A stretch of DNA of 64,000 nt from positions 21,033 through 85,032 of the forward strand of contig JAGBCY010000013.1 in NCBI GenBank assembly GCA_017937765.1, written 5' to 3'. Both the position numbers and the translations under genes were made by a program. Below, piece after piece: positions 7,696-16,860 of the stretch. The DNA comes from Alistipes sp. (lineage in GTDB: Bacteria; Bacteroidota; Bacteroidia; Bacteroidales; Rikenellaceae). The notes below the pieces were generated by a model that worked only from the letters and a program-made list of their open reading frames with translations, searched no databases and had not been told where the DNA came from. Within the stretch, counting starts at the first letter, position 1. Each line of letters begins with the position of its first letter.

Positions 7696-9618
7696 ATGAA
7701 TGCGACGTGTGAAAATAACAAGCGACAGAGCCCCGAGGAGATCCTCAAGCAGTGGTGGGGATACGGCGAGTTCCGCCCTATGCAGCGCGAGATCATCGAG
7801 TCGGTGATGGCGGGACGCGATACCCTCGCTCTGATGCCCACGGGCGGCGGTAAGTCGCTCACGTACCAGATTCCAGCATTGGCATCCGAGGGTGTCACGA
7901 TCGTCGTCACGCCGCTTATCGCCCTTATGAAGGATCAGGTAGACGGGCTGCGCAGGCGTGGCATTGCGGCCGTCGCCGTGCACTCGGGTATGGATCGCAA
8001 CCAGATAGAGGCGGCGTTGGACAACAGCACCTACGGAGACGTCAAGCTGCTCTACATCGCCCCCGAGCGTCTTGCGACGGCAGCCTTTCGTGCACGCCTT
8101 CGACGTATGAGGGTGAGCATCATTGCCGTCGACGAGGCACACTGCATCTCGCAGTGGGGCTACGACTTCCGCCCCTCGTACCTACGCATAGCCGAGCTTC
8201 GCGAGTATGCCCCCGAGGCTACGATTTTAGCACTCACGGCCTCGGCCACGGAGCGTGTCTCGCACGATATTATGTACCACCTCGGCTTCCGCGGTGAGAA
8301 TATCCTACGCTCGAGCTTCGCGCGCCCCAACCTGTCGTACGTCGTGCGCGAGGTAGAGGATAAGTACGATCATCTGCTGAGAGTTGTGCGTAATGTCGGT
8401 GGCTCGGGAATCATATATATGCGTACGCGTGAGGGCTGCGAGCGTCTTGCCGCGCAGCTCAAGGACGACGGCGTAAGCGTGAACTTCTACCACGCGGGGC
8501 TGCCGACCACGGAGCGCGCATTGCGTCAGGACGACTGGCAGGAGGATAGGGTGCAGGTGATGGTTGCGACCAACGCCTTTGGTATGGGTATCGACAAGGC
8601 CGACGTGAGGTTTGTCATCCACTACTCGATGTGCGACTCGTTGGAGGCCTACTATCAGGAGGCGGGCCGTGCAGGGCGTGATGGCCGCAGAAGCTATGCT
8701 GTGATGCTCTACGGGAGGGAGGATGCCGATAAGTTGCTGAGCCTCTTTCGCGAGGAGTTCCCGCCGATAGAGGATATTAAGCGCGTCTACGAGAGGGTAT
8801 GTAACTATTTGCAGGTGGCCATCGGCGATGGCTGCGATAGCTCGTATGCCTTCAATATCTACGACTTTTGCCACAAGGCCGGCCTTTCGCTTACGAAAGT
8901 CACCAGCGCACTTAAGATATTGGAACTCAATGAACTAATGACGCTTATCGACGAACAGGACCACCCCGCACGACTGATGTTCACGTGCAGTCGCGATGCG
9001 CTTTATAGGCTCAACGTCGGGGGCAACGATATGGATACGTTGCTCGTGGCAATCCTGCGTACCTATAACGGCATCTTCAGCCAGTTTCGCTATATCGACG
9101 AGCTGCTTTTAGCCTCGTCAACGGGCCTTAGTCCCGAGCGTGTGCACGAGCTACTCAGCATCCTATGGCGCACGCGCATAGCACGTTATATCCCCGCCTC
9201 GCGCTCGCCGATGATCTATTTCGACAGTGAGCGTCTCCCCACGGCCGACCTCTTCATCACGCCCGATAGCTACCGCCGCCGCTACGACGTGGCCCTCGAG
9301 CGTGCACAAAATATGATTCGCTACGTGACTAACGGCGATGTGTGCCGCAGTCAGATCATCGAGGAGTACTTTGGTGACAAGGCAGCAAAGCCCTGTGGCG
9401 TCTGCGACATATGTCTTGGCCGTAGACGCGTGTCGGACGATGGCTCGGCGATAGATAATAGTATCATCAATGCGTTGTCGCATAGCGAGTTATCGGTTAA
9501 GGACTTGATAAATGCCATCCACTCTCCCGTCAAGCGTGTGGCCGAAAGGATAGATAAAATGCTCTCGGAGGGTAAAATTTCTATGAGCGAGAGCGGAAAA
9601 CTAAAAATTAATACGTAA
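7696..9618 (+). CDS. recQ: RecQ-family ATP-dependent DNA helicase
   Basis: The 640-residue protein is a 3'-5' superfamily 2 helicase acting in recombination and fork repair. It has Walker A MPTGGGKS at residues 47-54, DEAH at 146-149 with the RecQ-type continuation CISQWGYDFRPSY, and motif VI QEAGRAGRDG. The cysteine cluster (VCRSQ, then CGVCDIC) lies late, near residues 550-575, after a roughly 200-residue winged-helix-like region; in E. coli RecQ the zinc region directly follows the helicase core. No HRDC domain is visible. The ATG at 7696 gives the usual short N-terminal extension before the WGY-FRP motif. It is followed 36 bases later by a DEDD exonuclease. Confidence 0.95.
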   Translation: MNATCENNKRQSPEEILKQWWGYGEFRPMQREIIESVMAGRDTLALMPTGGGKSLTYQIPALASEGVTIVVTPLIALMKDQVDGLRRRGIAAVAVHSGMDRNQIEAALDNSTYGDVKLLYIAPERLATAAFRARLRRMRVSIIAVDEAHCISQWGYDFRPSYLRIAELREYAPEATILALTASATERVSHDIMYHLGFRGENILRSSFARPNLSYVVREVEDKYDHLLRVVRNVGGSGIIYMRTREGCERLAAQLKDDGVSVNFYHAGLPTTERALRQDDWQEDRVQVMVATNAFGMGIDKADVRFVIHYSMCDSLEAYYQEAGRAGRDGRRSYAVMLYGREDADKLLSLFREEFPPIEDIKRVYERVCNYLQVAIGDGCDSSYAFNIYDFCHKAGLSLTKVTSALKILELNELMTLIDEQDHPARLMFTCSRDALYRLNVGGNDMDTLLVAILRTYNGIFSQFRYIDELLLASSTGLSPERVHELLSILWRTRIARYIPASRSPMIYFDSERLPTADLFITPDSYRRRYDVALERAQNMIRYVTNGDVCRSQIIEEYFGDKAAKPCGVCDICLGRRRVSDDGSAIDNSIINALSHSELSVKDLINAIHSPVKRVAERIDKMLSEGKISMSESGKLKINT

Positions 9619-9654
9619 CTTTGTAAGTTATATTAACCAACTACGAACAGACCG

Positions 9655-10392
9655 ATGGCATTTCTATCGACCATAGATAACGACACCGTGGCGGCACTTC
9701 CCGCTGCGCGCTTCGACGGACGCATCGTGATTGTCGATAGCGAGGCGGGGGTGGAGGCGGCGTGTCGCCATCTGGAGCAGTGCGCGATTATCGGCTTCGA
9801 CACCGAGACGCGCCCATCGTTCCGTGTCGGCGTGTCGTACAAGGTGGCGTTGCTGCAGCTCTCGACACCCGATACGTGCTATCTGTTCCGTCTCAATCGT
9901 ATCCGTTTGGACAATCGCATCCTCAAGATTCTCGGTTCGCGCCGCATCCTTAAGGTTGGTGCCGATGTTGGTGGCGACATACGCTCGCTACACGAGCTTC
10001 GTGACTTCCGTGCCGATGGCTTTGTCGACCTCCAGACGGAGGCCGTGCGCTGGGGTATCGAGGAGAAGAGCCTGCGTAAGCTCTCGGCCATAGTCCTCGG
10101 TATGCGCATCTCTAAGGCGCAGAGGCTTAGCAACTGGGAGGCAGGCGTGCTCACCGACCAGCAGCAGGAGTATGCCGCGACCGATGCGTGGGTATGCCCG
10201 CGTATCCTCGAGGAGTTGCAGCGTGCCTCTACTCCCGAGGGAGGGCTCACGATTATCTCGCAGGATAGGGCCACGGAGGAGCGTCGCGCGAGGGAGAAAC
10301 ATCGCCGCACTCGTCCGCCGTTTAGACGCGGAGAGAGGGGTAGTGGCCGTCGCGAGCAGGGTACGATTAGTAATGAGCATAATGTAGAATAA
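9655..10392 (+). CDS. 3'-5' exonuclease, RNase D/WRN-type DEDDy family
   Basis: The 245-residue protein has the three exonuclease motifs: FDTET with D49 and E51, GADVGGDI with an aspartate near 104-108, and YAATDAW with Y173 and D177, making it DEDDy type. Two metal ions bound by these residues remove 3' nucleotides. The size and single domain match the WRN exonuclease domain and its bacterial homologues rather than full RNase D, which carries HRDC domains. It starts 36 bases after recQ; TAACTTTG at 9616-9623, overlapping the recQ stop, could be a weak internal -7 box. The C-terminal 40 residues are basic (RREKHRRTRPPFRRGERG) and may bind nucleic acid. Confidence 0.85.
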   Translation: MAFLSTIDNDTVAALPAARFDGRIVIVDSEAGVEAACRHLEQCAIIGFDTETRPSFRVGVSYKVALLQLSTPDTCYLFRLNRIRLDNRILKILGSRRILKVGADVGGDIRSLHELRDFRADGFVDLQTEAVRWGIEEKSLRKLSAIVLGMRISKAQRLSNWEAGVLTDQQQEYAATDAWVCPRILEELQRASTPEGGLTIISQDRATEERRAREKHRRTRPPFRRGERGSGRREQGTISNEHNVE

Positions 10393-10396
10393 ACAT

Positions 10397-11608
10397 ATGA
10401 GTAAGGAGCAAAGATTAAGCGTCGTGCATCTTCGTCGCGGCAAGGAGGAGTCGTTGGAGCGTCGCCATCCGTGGGTATTCTCGGGAGCTATCGAGAGTAT
10501 CGAGGAGGGTGATGCGCCTCTTATGGAGGGCGATCTTGTGGATGTGGTCACAAAGCAGGGGGCATTCATCGCCCGCGGTCACTACCAGATAGGCTCTATC
10601 GCCGTTCGTGTGCTTAGCTTCGAGCGCGAGAGTATCGACCAAGAGTGGTGGACGGAGCGTGTCGCACGTGCTAAGGGCGTGCGTGATGCGCTGGGTATGA
10701 CGAACAACCCCTCGACTACCTGCTATCGTCTCATCCACGGCGAGGGCGACCTGTTGCCGGGATTGGTTGTCGATGTCTATGGCCACACAGCTGTGGTGCA
10801 GTGCCACTCGGTGGGTATGTACCGCTCGCGACAGATGATTGCCGAGGCTATACGTTGTGCCTACGGCTCGGCTATCGAGGCCATCTACGACAAGAGTTCG
10901 CAGACGCTGCCATATAAGGCCGACCTCGGTGCCATCGACGGCTACCTGTGGGGCCGTGCCGCGGAGAGCAAGAACGTAGTCTTGGAGAACGATATGCAGT
11001 TTGTGGTCAACTGGGAGGAGGGTCAGAAGACGGGCTTCTTCATCGACCAGAGGGAGAACCGCGACCTTGTGCGCCAGTATTCGCGTGGCCGTAAGGTGCT
11101 TAACACCTTCTGCTATACGGGAGGTTTCTCGGTTGCTGCACTGCGCGGAGGGGCTACGGAGGTGGTCTCTATCGACCTCTCGGAGCGTGCCGTGAAGTTG
11201 GCAGAGGAGAACGTGGCGTTGAACTTCGGTCCCGATGCTCCGCATAGAGCTATCGCAACGAATGCCGTTGAGTATCTGAAAGATATCGACGATAGCTACG
11301 ACCTCATAATCCTCGACCCGCCCGCCTTTGCCAAGCACCATAAGGTTCTGGGTAATGCGTTGCAGGGCTATAAGAAGATTAACGCCCGTGCGCTGGAGAA
11401 GATACGCCCCGGAGGCATACTCTTCACCTTCTCGTGCTCGCAGGCCGTCAGTCGCGAGTTGTTCCGCACGACGATATTCACGGCTGCCGCCATTGCACGT
11501 CGTAAGGTGCGCATCATCGGCCAGCTTACGCAGCCTGCCGACCACCCGATAAACATCTACCATCCCGAGGGCGAGTACCTCAAGGGCTTGGTCGTATATG
11601 TCGAGTAA
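10397..11608 (+). CDS. rlmI: Class I rRNA methyltransferase, RlmI (23S rRNA m5C1962) family
   Basis: The 403-residue protein has an N-terminal PUA-like RNA-binding region (HPWVFSGAI through FIARGHY), a central linker ending in EEGQKTGFFIDQREN, and a Rossmann methyltransferase domain. The SAM loop is LNTFCYTGGFSVAAL, the motif IV segment is ILDPPAFAKHH, and the candidate catalytic cysteine is in FSCSQAV. This layout is that of RlmI, which makes 5-methylcytidine in 23S rRNA; the exact target base in this organism is inferred. It starts 4 bases after the exonuclease stop and so belongs to the recQ-exonuclease transcript. Confidence 0.88.
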   Translation: MSKEQRLSVVHLRRGKEESLERRHPWVFSGAIESIEEGDAPLMEGDLVDVVTKQGAFIARGHYQIGSIAVRVLSFERESIDQEWWTERVARAKGVRDALGMTNNPSTTCYRLIHGEGDLLPGLVVDVYGHTAVVQCHSVGMYRSRQMIAEAIRCAYGSAIEAIYDKSSQTLPYKADLGAIDGYLWGRAAESKNVVLENDMQFVVNWEEGQKTGFFIDQRENRDLVRQYSRGRKVLNTFCYTGGFSVAALRGGATEVVSIDLSERAVKLAEENVALNFGPDAPHRAIATNAVEYLKDIDDSYDLIILDPPAFAKHHKVLGNALQGYKKINARALEKIRPGGILFTFSCSQAVSRELFRTTIFTAAAIARRKVRIIGQLTQPADHPINIYHPEGEYLKGLVVYVE

Positions 11609-11659
11609 TGGTTTGCGGCGTAAGGAATGTTTATGGTAAACTAAAATGTTGATATATAG

Positions 11660-11938
11660 ATGAAAAGAGTATTGGTTATGATTGCGGCGGCTGCGGCTTT
11701 CGTGGCGTGCGGCAATAGTGGAGAGGGTGTTGTGATTGACGAGCAGCGTCACGAGAGCATCGCCTACGACAAGAGCTACGAGCTTGCCGAGAGGGTGGTG
11801 GGTGCTACGACCTACGAGGAGTTTAAGGCTGCTGCCGCGGAGCTTCGTGCCTATGAGGAGGCCTTTCGTACGCAGATTGGTGGCGATTCGTACCTCATCT
11901 TTTTGGAGGAGAGCAACGCTATGTTGAGTGAGATTTAA
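11660..11938 (+). CDS. Small putative lipoprotein
   Basis: The 92-residue product begins with a basic-hydrophobic signal ending in AAFVAC, a lipobox with Cys at residue 17, so the mature protein would be about 75 residues and lipid-anchored. The rest is charged and helical (YDKSYELAERVVG, then AAAAELRAYEEAFR). I recognise no family. It is 12 bases before another envelope protein gene and the two look like one transcript. The protein-like composition and lipobox support a real gene. Confidence 0.7.
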   Translation: MKRVLVMIAAAAAFVACGNSGEGVVIDEQRHESIAYDKSYELAERVVGATTYEEFKAAAAELRAYEEAFRTQIGGDSYLIFLEESNAMLSEI

Positions 11939-11950
11939 GAGTTTTGAGCT

Positions 11951-12727
11951 ATGAAGAAGAGTAGAAAGAGTAGATTGATTCTCACGTTGGGCTATGTAGC
12001 CTTCGTGGCCCTTTTATTGCTCGGCACACGTTGCGAGCACCGTGTACACCTCACTACGCCCGAGCGCGATGCCAAGCTCATCGCCGAGTATGCCGAGCTG
12101 GCACGTAGCGAGGCCGAGTTGAAGGTCGTGGAGAAGATGCGCGCGGAGTATGAGGCTGCCTATCGTAAGAGCTATGGTGGTGCTAAGGCTCTCTATTTCC
12201 GCTCGTTGGTAGATCCTATCGTCGACGAGGCGGGTGACCGTCGCGAGGCCTATGCCGCCGAGGAGGAGTACCTCCAGGGCGAGCAGGATAAGTTCCACGG
12301 TAAGCTCAACGATTTGGATAGAGCGTGGCGAATGAAGCTCGGCTCGAGGGAGGAGACCCTCGCTATCGTCGAGCGCAACAATGCCGCACGTCTCGAGGCC
12401 GAGCGTGAACTCGAGGCAATGATTGCCCATAAGGAGCAGCTCGCTATCGACATCGTAGAGGCTGGCTATCCAGAGTCGATGCTCAACGAGATTGGCGAGG
12501 TCGAGGCTGGCGTCGAGGCTAAGCGCGAGGAGATTGCAAGGATGGAGTACGAGAACTCTATTGTCGTGCTTGCCTACCGTCTCCAGCGCGGTGAGGAGCT
12601 TGTTGTGGAGGCCCCGGTTGCTGAAACTTCGGCTATTGAGGATGCCGCTCTTGAGGCTCCCGTAGCGGAGGAGGTTGAGACTACGGCTACGGATGAAGTA
12701 GAGGTGCTATTCGATGTTATGGAATAA
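11951..12727 (+). CDS. Membrane-anchored coiled-coil protein of unknown function
   Basis: The 258-residue protein has a basic start (KKSRKSR), one hydrophobic segment at about residues 9-25 (LILTLGYVAFVALLLLG) and then a long, highly charged helical region to about residue 200, rich in Glu, Ala, Lys and Arg, consistent with a coiled coil. The last 50 residues are acidic and repeat short VAET/APVAEEVE segments. No catalytic motif is seen. The N-terminus could be an uncleaved anchor; LLGTRC is a poor lipobox. It follows a small lipoprotein gene and precedes a strong terminator, so the pair forms a unit. Function unknown. Confidence 0.65.
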   Translation: MKKSRKSRLILTLGYVAFVALLLLGTRCEHRVHLTTPERDAKLIAEYAELARSEAELKVVEKMRAEYEAAYRKSYGGAKALYFRSLVDPIVDEAGDRREAYAAEEEYLQGEQDKFHGKLNDLDRAWRMKLGSREETLAIVERNNAARLEAERELEAMIAHKEQLAIDIVEAGYPESMLNEIGEVEAGVEAKREEIARMEYENSIVVLAYRLQRGEELVVEAPVAETSAIEDAALEAPVAEEVETTATDEVEVLFDVME

Positions 12728-12756
12728 GAAAGTGTAAGCTGCTAAGCTATAATCTA

Positions 12757-12792
12757 ATAGGCGTATGGATGACACCATACGCCTATCTCTTT
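12757..12792 (+). terminator. Rho-independent terminator
   Basis: A perfect 12-bp stem (12757-12768 with 12775-12786) and 6-base loop are followed by CTCTTTTGT. It closes the rightward unit before the convergent kdsC cluster. Confidence 0.8.
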
Positions 12793-12834
12793 TGTATCGC
12801 AGCCTCTTTGAGACTCGCCCCCTGTCGTTGGCGT

Positions 12835-13377
12835 TTACTTCTCCTCGGCTGGTAGGCCCAGGACTCCTTTGAGATTCTTGGCCCACTTCTGCTGGGCGCG
12901 CATCACCTGCTCGACGATGTCGCGCACGGCACCGTGGCCGCCGTTGAACTCTGATATGTAGCGTGAAGCCTCCACCACCTCCATCGCTGAGTCGGCAGGG
13001 CATACTGGTATGCCAACCATACGCATACACTCGAGGTCGGGGATGTCGTCACCCATATAGATCACATTCTCGGCTGCAATACCGTAGTCGGCGAGGAACT
13101 CGCTGAGGGCCGCAGTCTTATCCATACAATTGAGATACATACGCGTCACACCAAGCATCTCCAGTCGGCGACGAAGCATCTGGCCGCGACCTCCCGAGAT
13201 TACGCATATCTTCATCCCCTCGCGCAGTGCCGAGGCCATCGCATAGCCATCCTTGGCGTTGTAGCGACGTATGAAGTCGCCATCAGGCGTGGGGATAATG
13301 CCACCGTCGGTCATCACGCCATCGACGTCGAAGATCATCGCTTCGACACGTGCTATATCTTCTTTGAAGTTTCCCAT
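12835..13377 (-). CDS. kdsC: KDO 8-phosphate phosphatase, HAD family (KdsC-like)
   Basis: The 180-residue, cap-less HAD phosphatase removes phosphate from KDO 8-phosphate in lipopolysaccharide core synthesis. Motif I is FDVDGVMTDGG (nucleophile and acid aspartates), motif II is the serine in VISGG, and motif IV is MGDDIPDLECM. The ending GGHGAVRDIVE is characteristic of KdsC, where the tail helps close the active site of the tetramer. The start overlaps the end of the upstream DUF2520 gene by 25 bases, so they are translationally linked. Other KDO genes are not in the window. A sugar-phosphate phosphatase with another substrate is possible but less likely. Confidence 0.88.
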   Translation of the reverse strand: MGNFKEDIARVEAMIFDVDGVMTDGGIIPTPDGDFIRRYNAKDGYAMASALREGMKICVISGGRGQMLRRRLEMLGVTRMYLNCMDKTAALSEFLADYGIAAENVIYMGDDIPDLECMRMVGIPVCPADSAMEVVEASRYISEFNGGHGAVRDIVEQVMRAQQKWAKNLKGVLGLPAEEK

Positions 13378-14147
13378 ATACTTTGTGTTAAATATTTATA
13401 TATCAGCTGTTTGGTCTCGTCATTGGCGAGCATCGCGAGGTGTCGTGCCGTGACCTCCTCATCGCCTCGAACCGCAGGCCCGGTCTGCACGTTACGTGGG
13501 TCGCCCGAGGCTATGGCCTTGGCTGCCGTCTCGCGGATTATGGGCTTCAGCGTCGCGAAGTCGAACCCCTCCTCGGCAATGATATCCGAGGCAATGGCGT
13601 AGAGATGATTCACGAAGTTGTTGACAAAGACGCCCGCGAGATGGAGTCTGCGTCTACGCTCCGAGTTGGCCTCTTCGGCCTTGAGACCGAGGCGGTTAGC
13701 CAAGTTGCGGAGCTTGGCTGTTGTCTCCGCGCTGTCGCCCTCGATGAATATCGGGGCACCCTCTATCGCCTCGCTACGTCCCGACGTGAAGCTCTGCAAC
13801 GGGTAGAAAACGCCGCGGCCACCCTCGCGCTCGGGGATGGCGGTGATGGGTATGCTTCCCGCTGTGTGGGCAACGACGGCGTGCGGAGAGAATGGTAGCA
13901 CAGTGGCAACGCTCTTTACGGCGCGGTCACTCACGGCGATAAGGTATATGTCGGCCTCGGCAAGCGAAGCGGCATCGTCGGTCCACTCCGTGCCCACGGT
14001 GGTGGCTATGGCCCTGCCACGCTCGGCATTGCGTGCATAGAGCTGTCGGAGGCTGATGCCTGCGGTCGTGGCGAAGAGATGAGCTAAGGCCTCGGCAACG
14101 TTTCCCGACCCTACGACAACGATGTTTATATCTTGATTACTATCCAT
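13353..14147 (-). CDS. Rossmann-fold DUF2520 / F420-dependent-oxidoreductase-like protein
   Basis: The 264-residue protein has an N-terminal NAD(P)-binding loop VVGSGNVAEALAHLF (about 11-25). The DUF2520 region follows (VVAHTAGSIP, GVFYPLQSFT, LAGVFVNNFVNHLYAIA) to about residue 225. The family resembles ProC and 6-phosphogluconate dehydrogenase folds, but its substrate is not known. The order of DUF2520 next to a KdsC-like phosphatase is one I recall from other Bacteroidetes. It overlaps the upstream methyltransferase gene by 8 bases and kdsC downstream by 25, which points to one operon. Confidence 0.85.
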   Translation of the reverse strand: MDSNQDINIVVVGSGNVAEALAHLFATTAGISLRQLYARNAERGRAIATTVGTEWTDDAASLAEADIYLIAVSDRAVKSVATVLPFSPHAVVAHTAGSIPITAIPEREGGRGVFYPLQSFTSGRSEAIEGAPIFIEGDSAETTAKLRNLANRLGLKAEEANSERRRRLHLAGVFVNNFVNHLYAIASDIIAEEGFDFATLKPIIRETAAKAIASGDPRNVQTGPAVRGDEEVTARHLAMLANDETKQLIYKYLTQSIWETSKKI

Positions 14148-15312
14148 TTATGACTTCGTTTCTTAGTTCGATAATCCAGTTTTCGCCCGCAATGCTTGTT
14201 ACGGCCAGCAGCCTATCGCCTCCGGCACGCGCTCCTAAGGCCTTGCGCACGACCTCCACCGATAGCTGCGTGTCGCGCTTGAGGACTTCGATCCCGAGGC
14301 CTCGATACTTGCGCCTCAACTCGCGTGGATGATAACGCTCGATGCTCTCGATGGCGTATATCCTCGCGGGTAGTGGCTCTGCGGGCAGCTCACGCGCAAA
14401 GGCATAGCCGTTGTTGCTCCAGATGGCTGCGTGTGGGCTGAGGGTTGCAATCGCCACGCGTGCCTTCTGCAAAGCGACATCGGGGATTAATAAGTAGCGA
14501 TACTCCTCCGCCGCAAATGCCTCGGCGGTAGGCTTGACGTTCATTGCCTCGCGCTCGAAGTGCCACGTGCCAAGCCCCGTTGCGGCTATCGTAAGTCGCT
14601 CATTGTCAGCATTGGTATATATGTTTAGCTCCTTGCATTCGCCCGCCACCGATACGACCTCTACCTCGGACGAGGGGAAGAGCCTGAAGGCCTCCTCTAC
14701 GTCGAAGAGCGGCGACAACTTGAGCCCTATGCGGCGTGCGATGGTGCGCAGGCGGGGTAGTAGCGTGACGATATTTGGCGAGCAATCCTCCAGACAGACC
14801 ATCTTGTGTCCCGTGTCGGAGCGGCGGTCGGGATCGGCAAATACCCAGTCGAAGTGGTTGCTGGTAGTGGCGACATACTCCTCGGCCGAGGTGGTGATAA
14901 CCTCGACATTCTCCACTCCGAGGAGCGATAGATTGTGGCGGACAACCTCGGCGAGTACCTCATCCCTCTCCAACGCCACAACGCGACGAAAGCGCGAGGC
15001 GAAGGCTAAGACGTCGATGCCGAGGCCACACGTGAGGTCGAGAAGACTATCGCCCGCGATGCCCTTACGTCGTGCACTCTCCTCGCTCGACGACTGCTCA
15101 AAGGCGCGCGGAGGTATTATGCAGCGTGCCTCGTAGAGGCGTGGCAGCTTGCGCCGTGCACGTTGCAGATACTTCACCTGCGTAGCCACCAGGCGCGCTT
15201 CGGGCACACGGCCGTCGAGAGCCACGGCCGCGGGGTCGCGCTCGATGTTCGCATCCACGGCCCTGCGAAGCTCATCACTCTTAAGCAGTTCTACATCACT
15301 CAGTGTCATCAT
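14140..15312 (-). CDS. Class I SAM-dependent methyltransferase with THUMP-like C-terminal region
   Basis: The 390-residue protein has a SAM-binding motif LLDLTCGLGIDVLAFA near residues 90-105 and acidic loop ALERDE, then DWVFADPDRRS as the likely motif IV (catalytic-pocket DPDRR). The last 100 residues (HPRELRRKYRGLGIEVLKRDT) look like the THUMP-like domain of a Bacteroidetes-specific family whose target is uncharacterised; an RNA substrate is suggested only by the fold. The ATG at 15312 overlaps the comEC 3' end by 17 bases, and the stop overlaps the DUF2520 start. Confidence 0.8.
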   Translation of the reverse strand: MMTLSDVELLKSDELRRAVDANIERDPAAVALDGRVPEARLVATQVKYLQRARRKLPRLYEARCIIPPRAFEQSSSEESARRKGIAGDSLLDLTCGLGIDVLAFASRFRRVVALERDEVLAEVVRHNLSLLGVENVEVITTSAEEYVATTSNHFDWVFADPDRRSDTGHKMVCLEDCSPNIVTLLPRLRTIARRIGLKLSPLFDVEEAFRLFPSSEVEVVSVAGECKELNIYTNADNERLTIAATGLGTWHFEREAMNVKPTAEAFAAEEYRYLLIPDVALQKARVAIATLSPHAAIWSNNGYAFARELPAEPLPARIYAIESIERYHPRELRRKYRGLGIEVLKRDTQLSVEVVRKALGARAGGDRLLAVTSIAGENWIIELRNEVING

Positions 15313-16810
15313 AGGACAAAGTTACCACTTTTTTTCGATTTATGCCCCACACAAGGAGCGTAATTGCAACGTATGTTGCGTAACATAGCACGACCTCGCC
15401 CTCGGTCATCGTGTATCTCAGCTCGGCGATGGGTAGCCTCGCGGCGTACTCCACGATGTTGTTTTGCAGGCCTGCGGCCCACTCCGCGATGGCCGCGGTG
15501 GTGGAGGCTATCGCCGTGGGGAGTATGAGGGTGGCGATGCCAGCGATGATGATAATGTAGGCGAAGAGCATCACGGCCGGTGTGAGCACTATGCTTGCAA
15601 TCGGCAGATTACCAAACGTATATGACACGAGCGGTAGTGTCCATAGTGTTGCCGCAGCTCCGATTATCAACGTCACCACGACCATACGCATCGGGCCGTG
15701 GAGACCCCTTGTCGTGCGCATCACTGGCAGTGCCCAGAGTATGATGCCCGCGACGGCGAGCACCGAGAGCTGAAAGCTGATGTCGTAGAGGTAGTCGGGG
15801 CGGTAGACGAGCATAAGGAGTGCCGTGGCCGACAGCGCGTTTAGCGAGCTGTAACGCGACGAGGAGTAGAGTGCGAGCTGTAAGATGCTGAGCATCAGAG
15901 CTGCACGCGTTACCGATGGCGACATCCCGCTCATCGCGGCGAAGAGCCATAGTGCCACGATGGTGAGCAGGTTTGCCGCGCGGTGGCCGTGGCGCACGAA
16001 GCTGAGGGGTATTAGTAGTAGGTTGATAACCACGGCGACGATGCCCAGGTGTAGACCCGAGACAGCCATAAGATGGGCGAGTCCCGTCGTCGAGTAGGCC
16101 TCCCTGAGCGACGCGGGCATCAGACGCCGTGAGCCGGCGACCATTGCTTCGACAACAGCGTAAGACGAAGTGTCGCCCGCGTGGCGGATAAGACGCTCAA
16201 TGGCACGTTGTTGCAGCGATGGCCGTAGTTCAGTTGTGTGGTAGCTGATGATGTTTCTATCCGAAATGCCCACGCCGCCAACACGCCCGCGGCGGTGTTG
16301 TAGGCGGTCGTAGCTCTCAAAGCGCGAGATGCGCTCCTTGAGCACACCGTCGATGGTGACCTCGTCGCCGTAGCCCACGCTGTCGGAGCGTATCCAGAGC
16401 GTCACGCGGTCATCTGCCCTGTGGCTCACGTCGTCAGCCTCCCACCCTATGATGCGACCCTCGGCCGTGCGGTAGCCCTCGCGCTCGGCGGGCGTGGACT
16501 CGATGCGGAGCGTCATCCGCGTGGGTGTGTCGTAGTCGAGCGATGGGCGTGGTGCACGAAGCTCAGCAATGGTGTAACCGAGTAGTAGTGTGGCAGTTGC
16601 AGTATATAACCACGCGATCTTTCGAGGGATAAGTAGCCACGCCCCGAGGCCACACACGCCGAGTGCGCCGAGCACAGCGGCGATAGGCAGAGCGTAGCTT
16701 TCGTAGAGGAGGATACCCGCGACAAAGGGCACGAGCATAACCAACATAGGCACCGACCGAAGTCGATGCCCTATTGCCGATAGGCTGAAGGTTATGCGCC
16801 ACCCTCTCAT
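15296..16810 (-). CDS. comEC: ComEC/Rec2-type DNA-uptake channel, without the hydrolase domain
   Basis: The 504-residue integral membrane protein has an N-terminal hydrophobic pair (residues 20-80), a soluble OB-like region (about 95-200) and the competence domain with the signature GLAHLMAVSGLHLGI near residues 240-255, followed by multiple membrane segments. ComEC carries single-stranded DNA across the inner membrane in natural transformation. Full-length ComEC ends in a metallo-beta-lactamase domain; here the protein stops after the last membrane helix (NRKKVVTLSYDDTE). Such short forms occur in other Bacteroidetes. It is the first gene of the overlapping comEC-methyltransferase-DUF2520-kdsC set. 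Confidence 0.88.
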   Translation of the reverse strand: MRGWRITFSLSAIGHRLRSVPMLVMLVPFVAGILLYESYALPIAAVLGALGVCGLGAWLLIPRKIAWLYTATATLLLGYTIAELRAPRPSLDYDTPTRMTLRIESTPAEREGYRTAEGRIIGWEADDVSHRADDRVTLWIRSDSVGYGDEVTIDGVLKERISRFESYDRLQHRRGRVGGVGISDRNIISYHTTELRPSLQQRAIERLIRHAGDTSSYAVVEAMVAGSRRLMPASLREAYSTTGLAHLMAVSGLHLGIVAVVINLLLIPLSFVRHGHRAANLLTIVALWLFAAMSGMSPSVTRAALMLSILQLALYSSSRYSSLNALSATALLMLVYRPDYLYDISFQLSVLAVAGIILWALPVMRTTRGLHGPMRMVVVTLIIGAAATLWTLPLVSYTFGNLPIASIVLTPAVMLFAYIIIIAGIATLILPTAIASTTAAIAEWAAGLQNNIVEYAARLPIAELRYTMTEGEVVLCYATYVAITLLVWGINRKKVVTLSYDDTE

Positions 16811-16860
16811 TAAACGTTCGGAGTATCAGTGTGTTATGCCGAGAGATGAACGTGCGCCTT

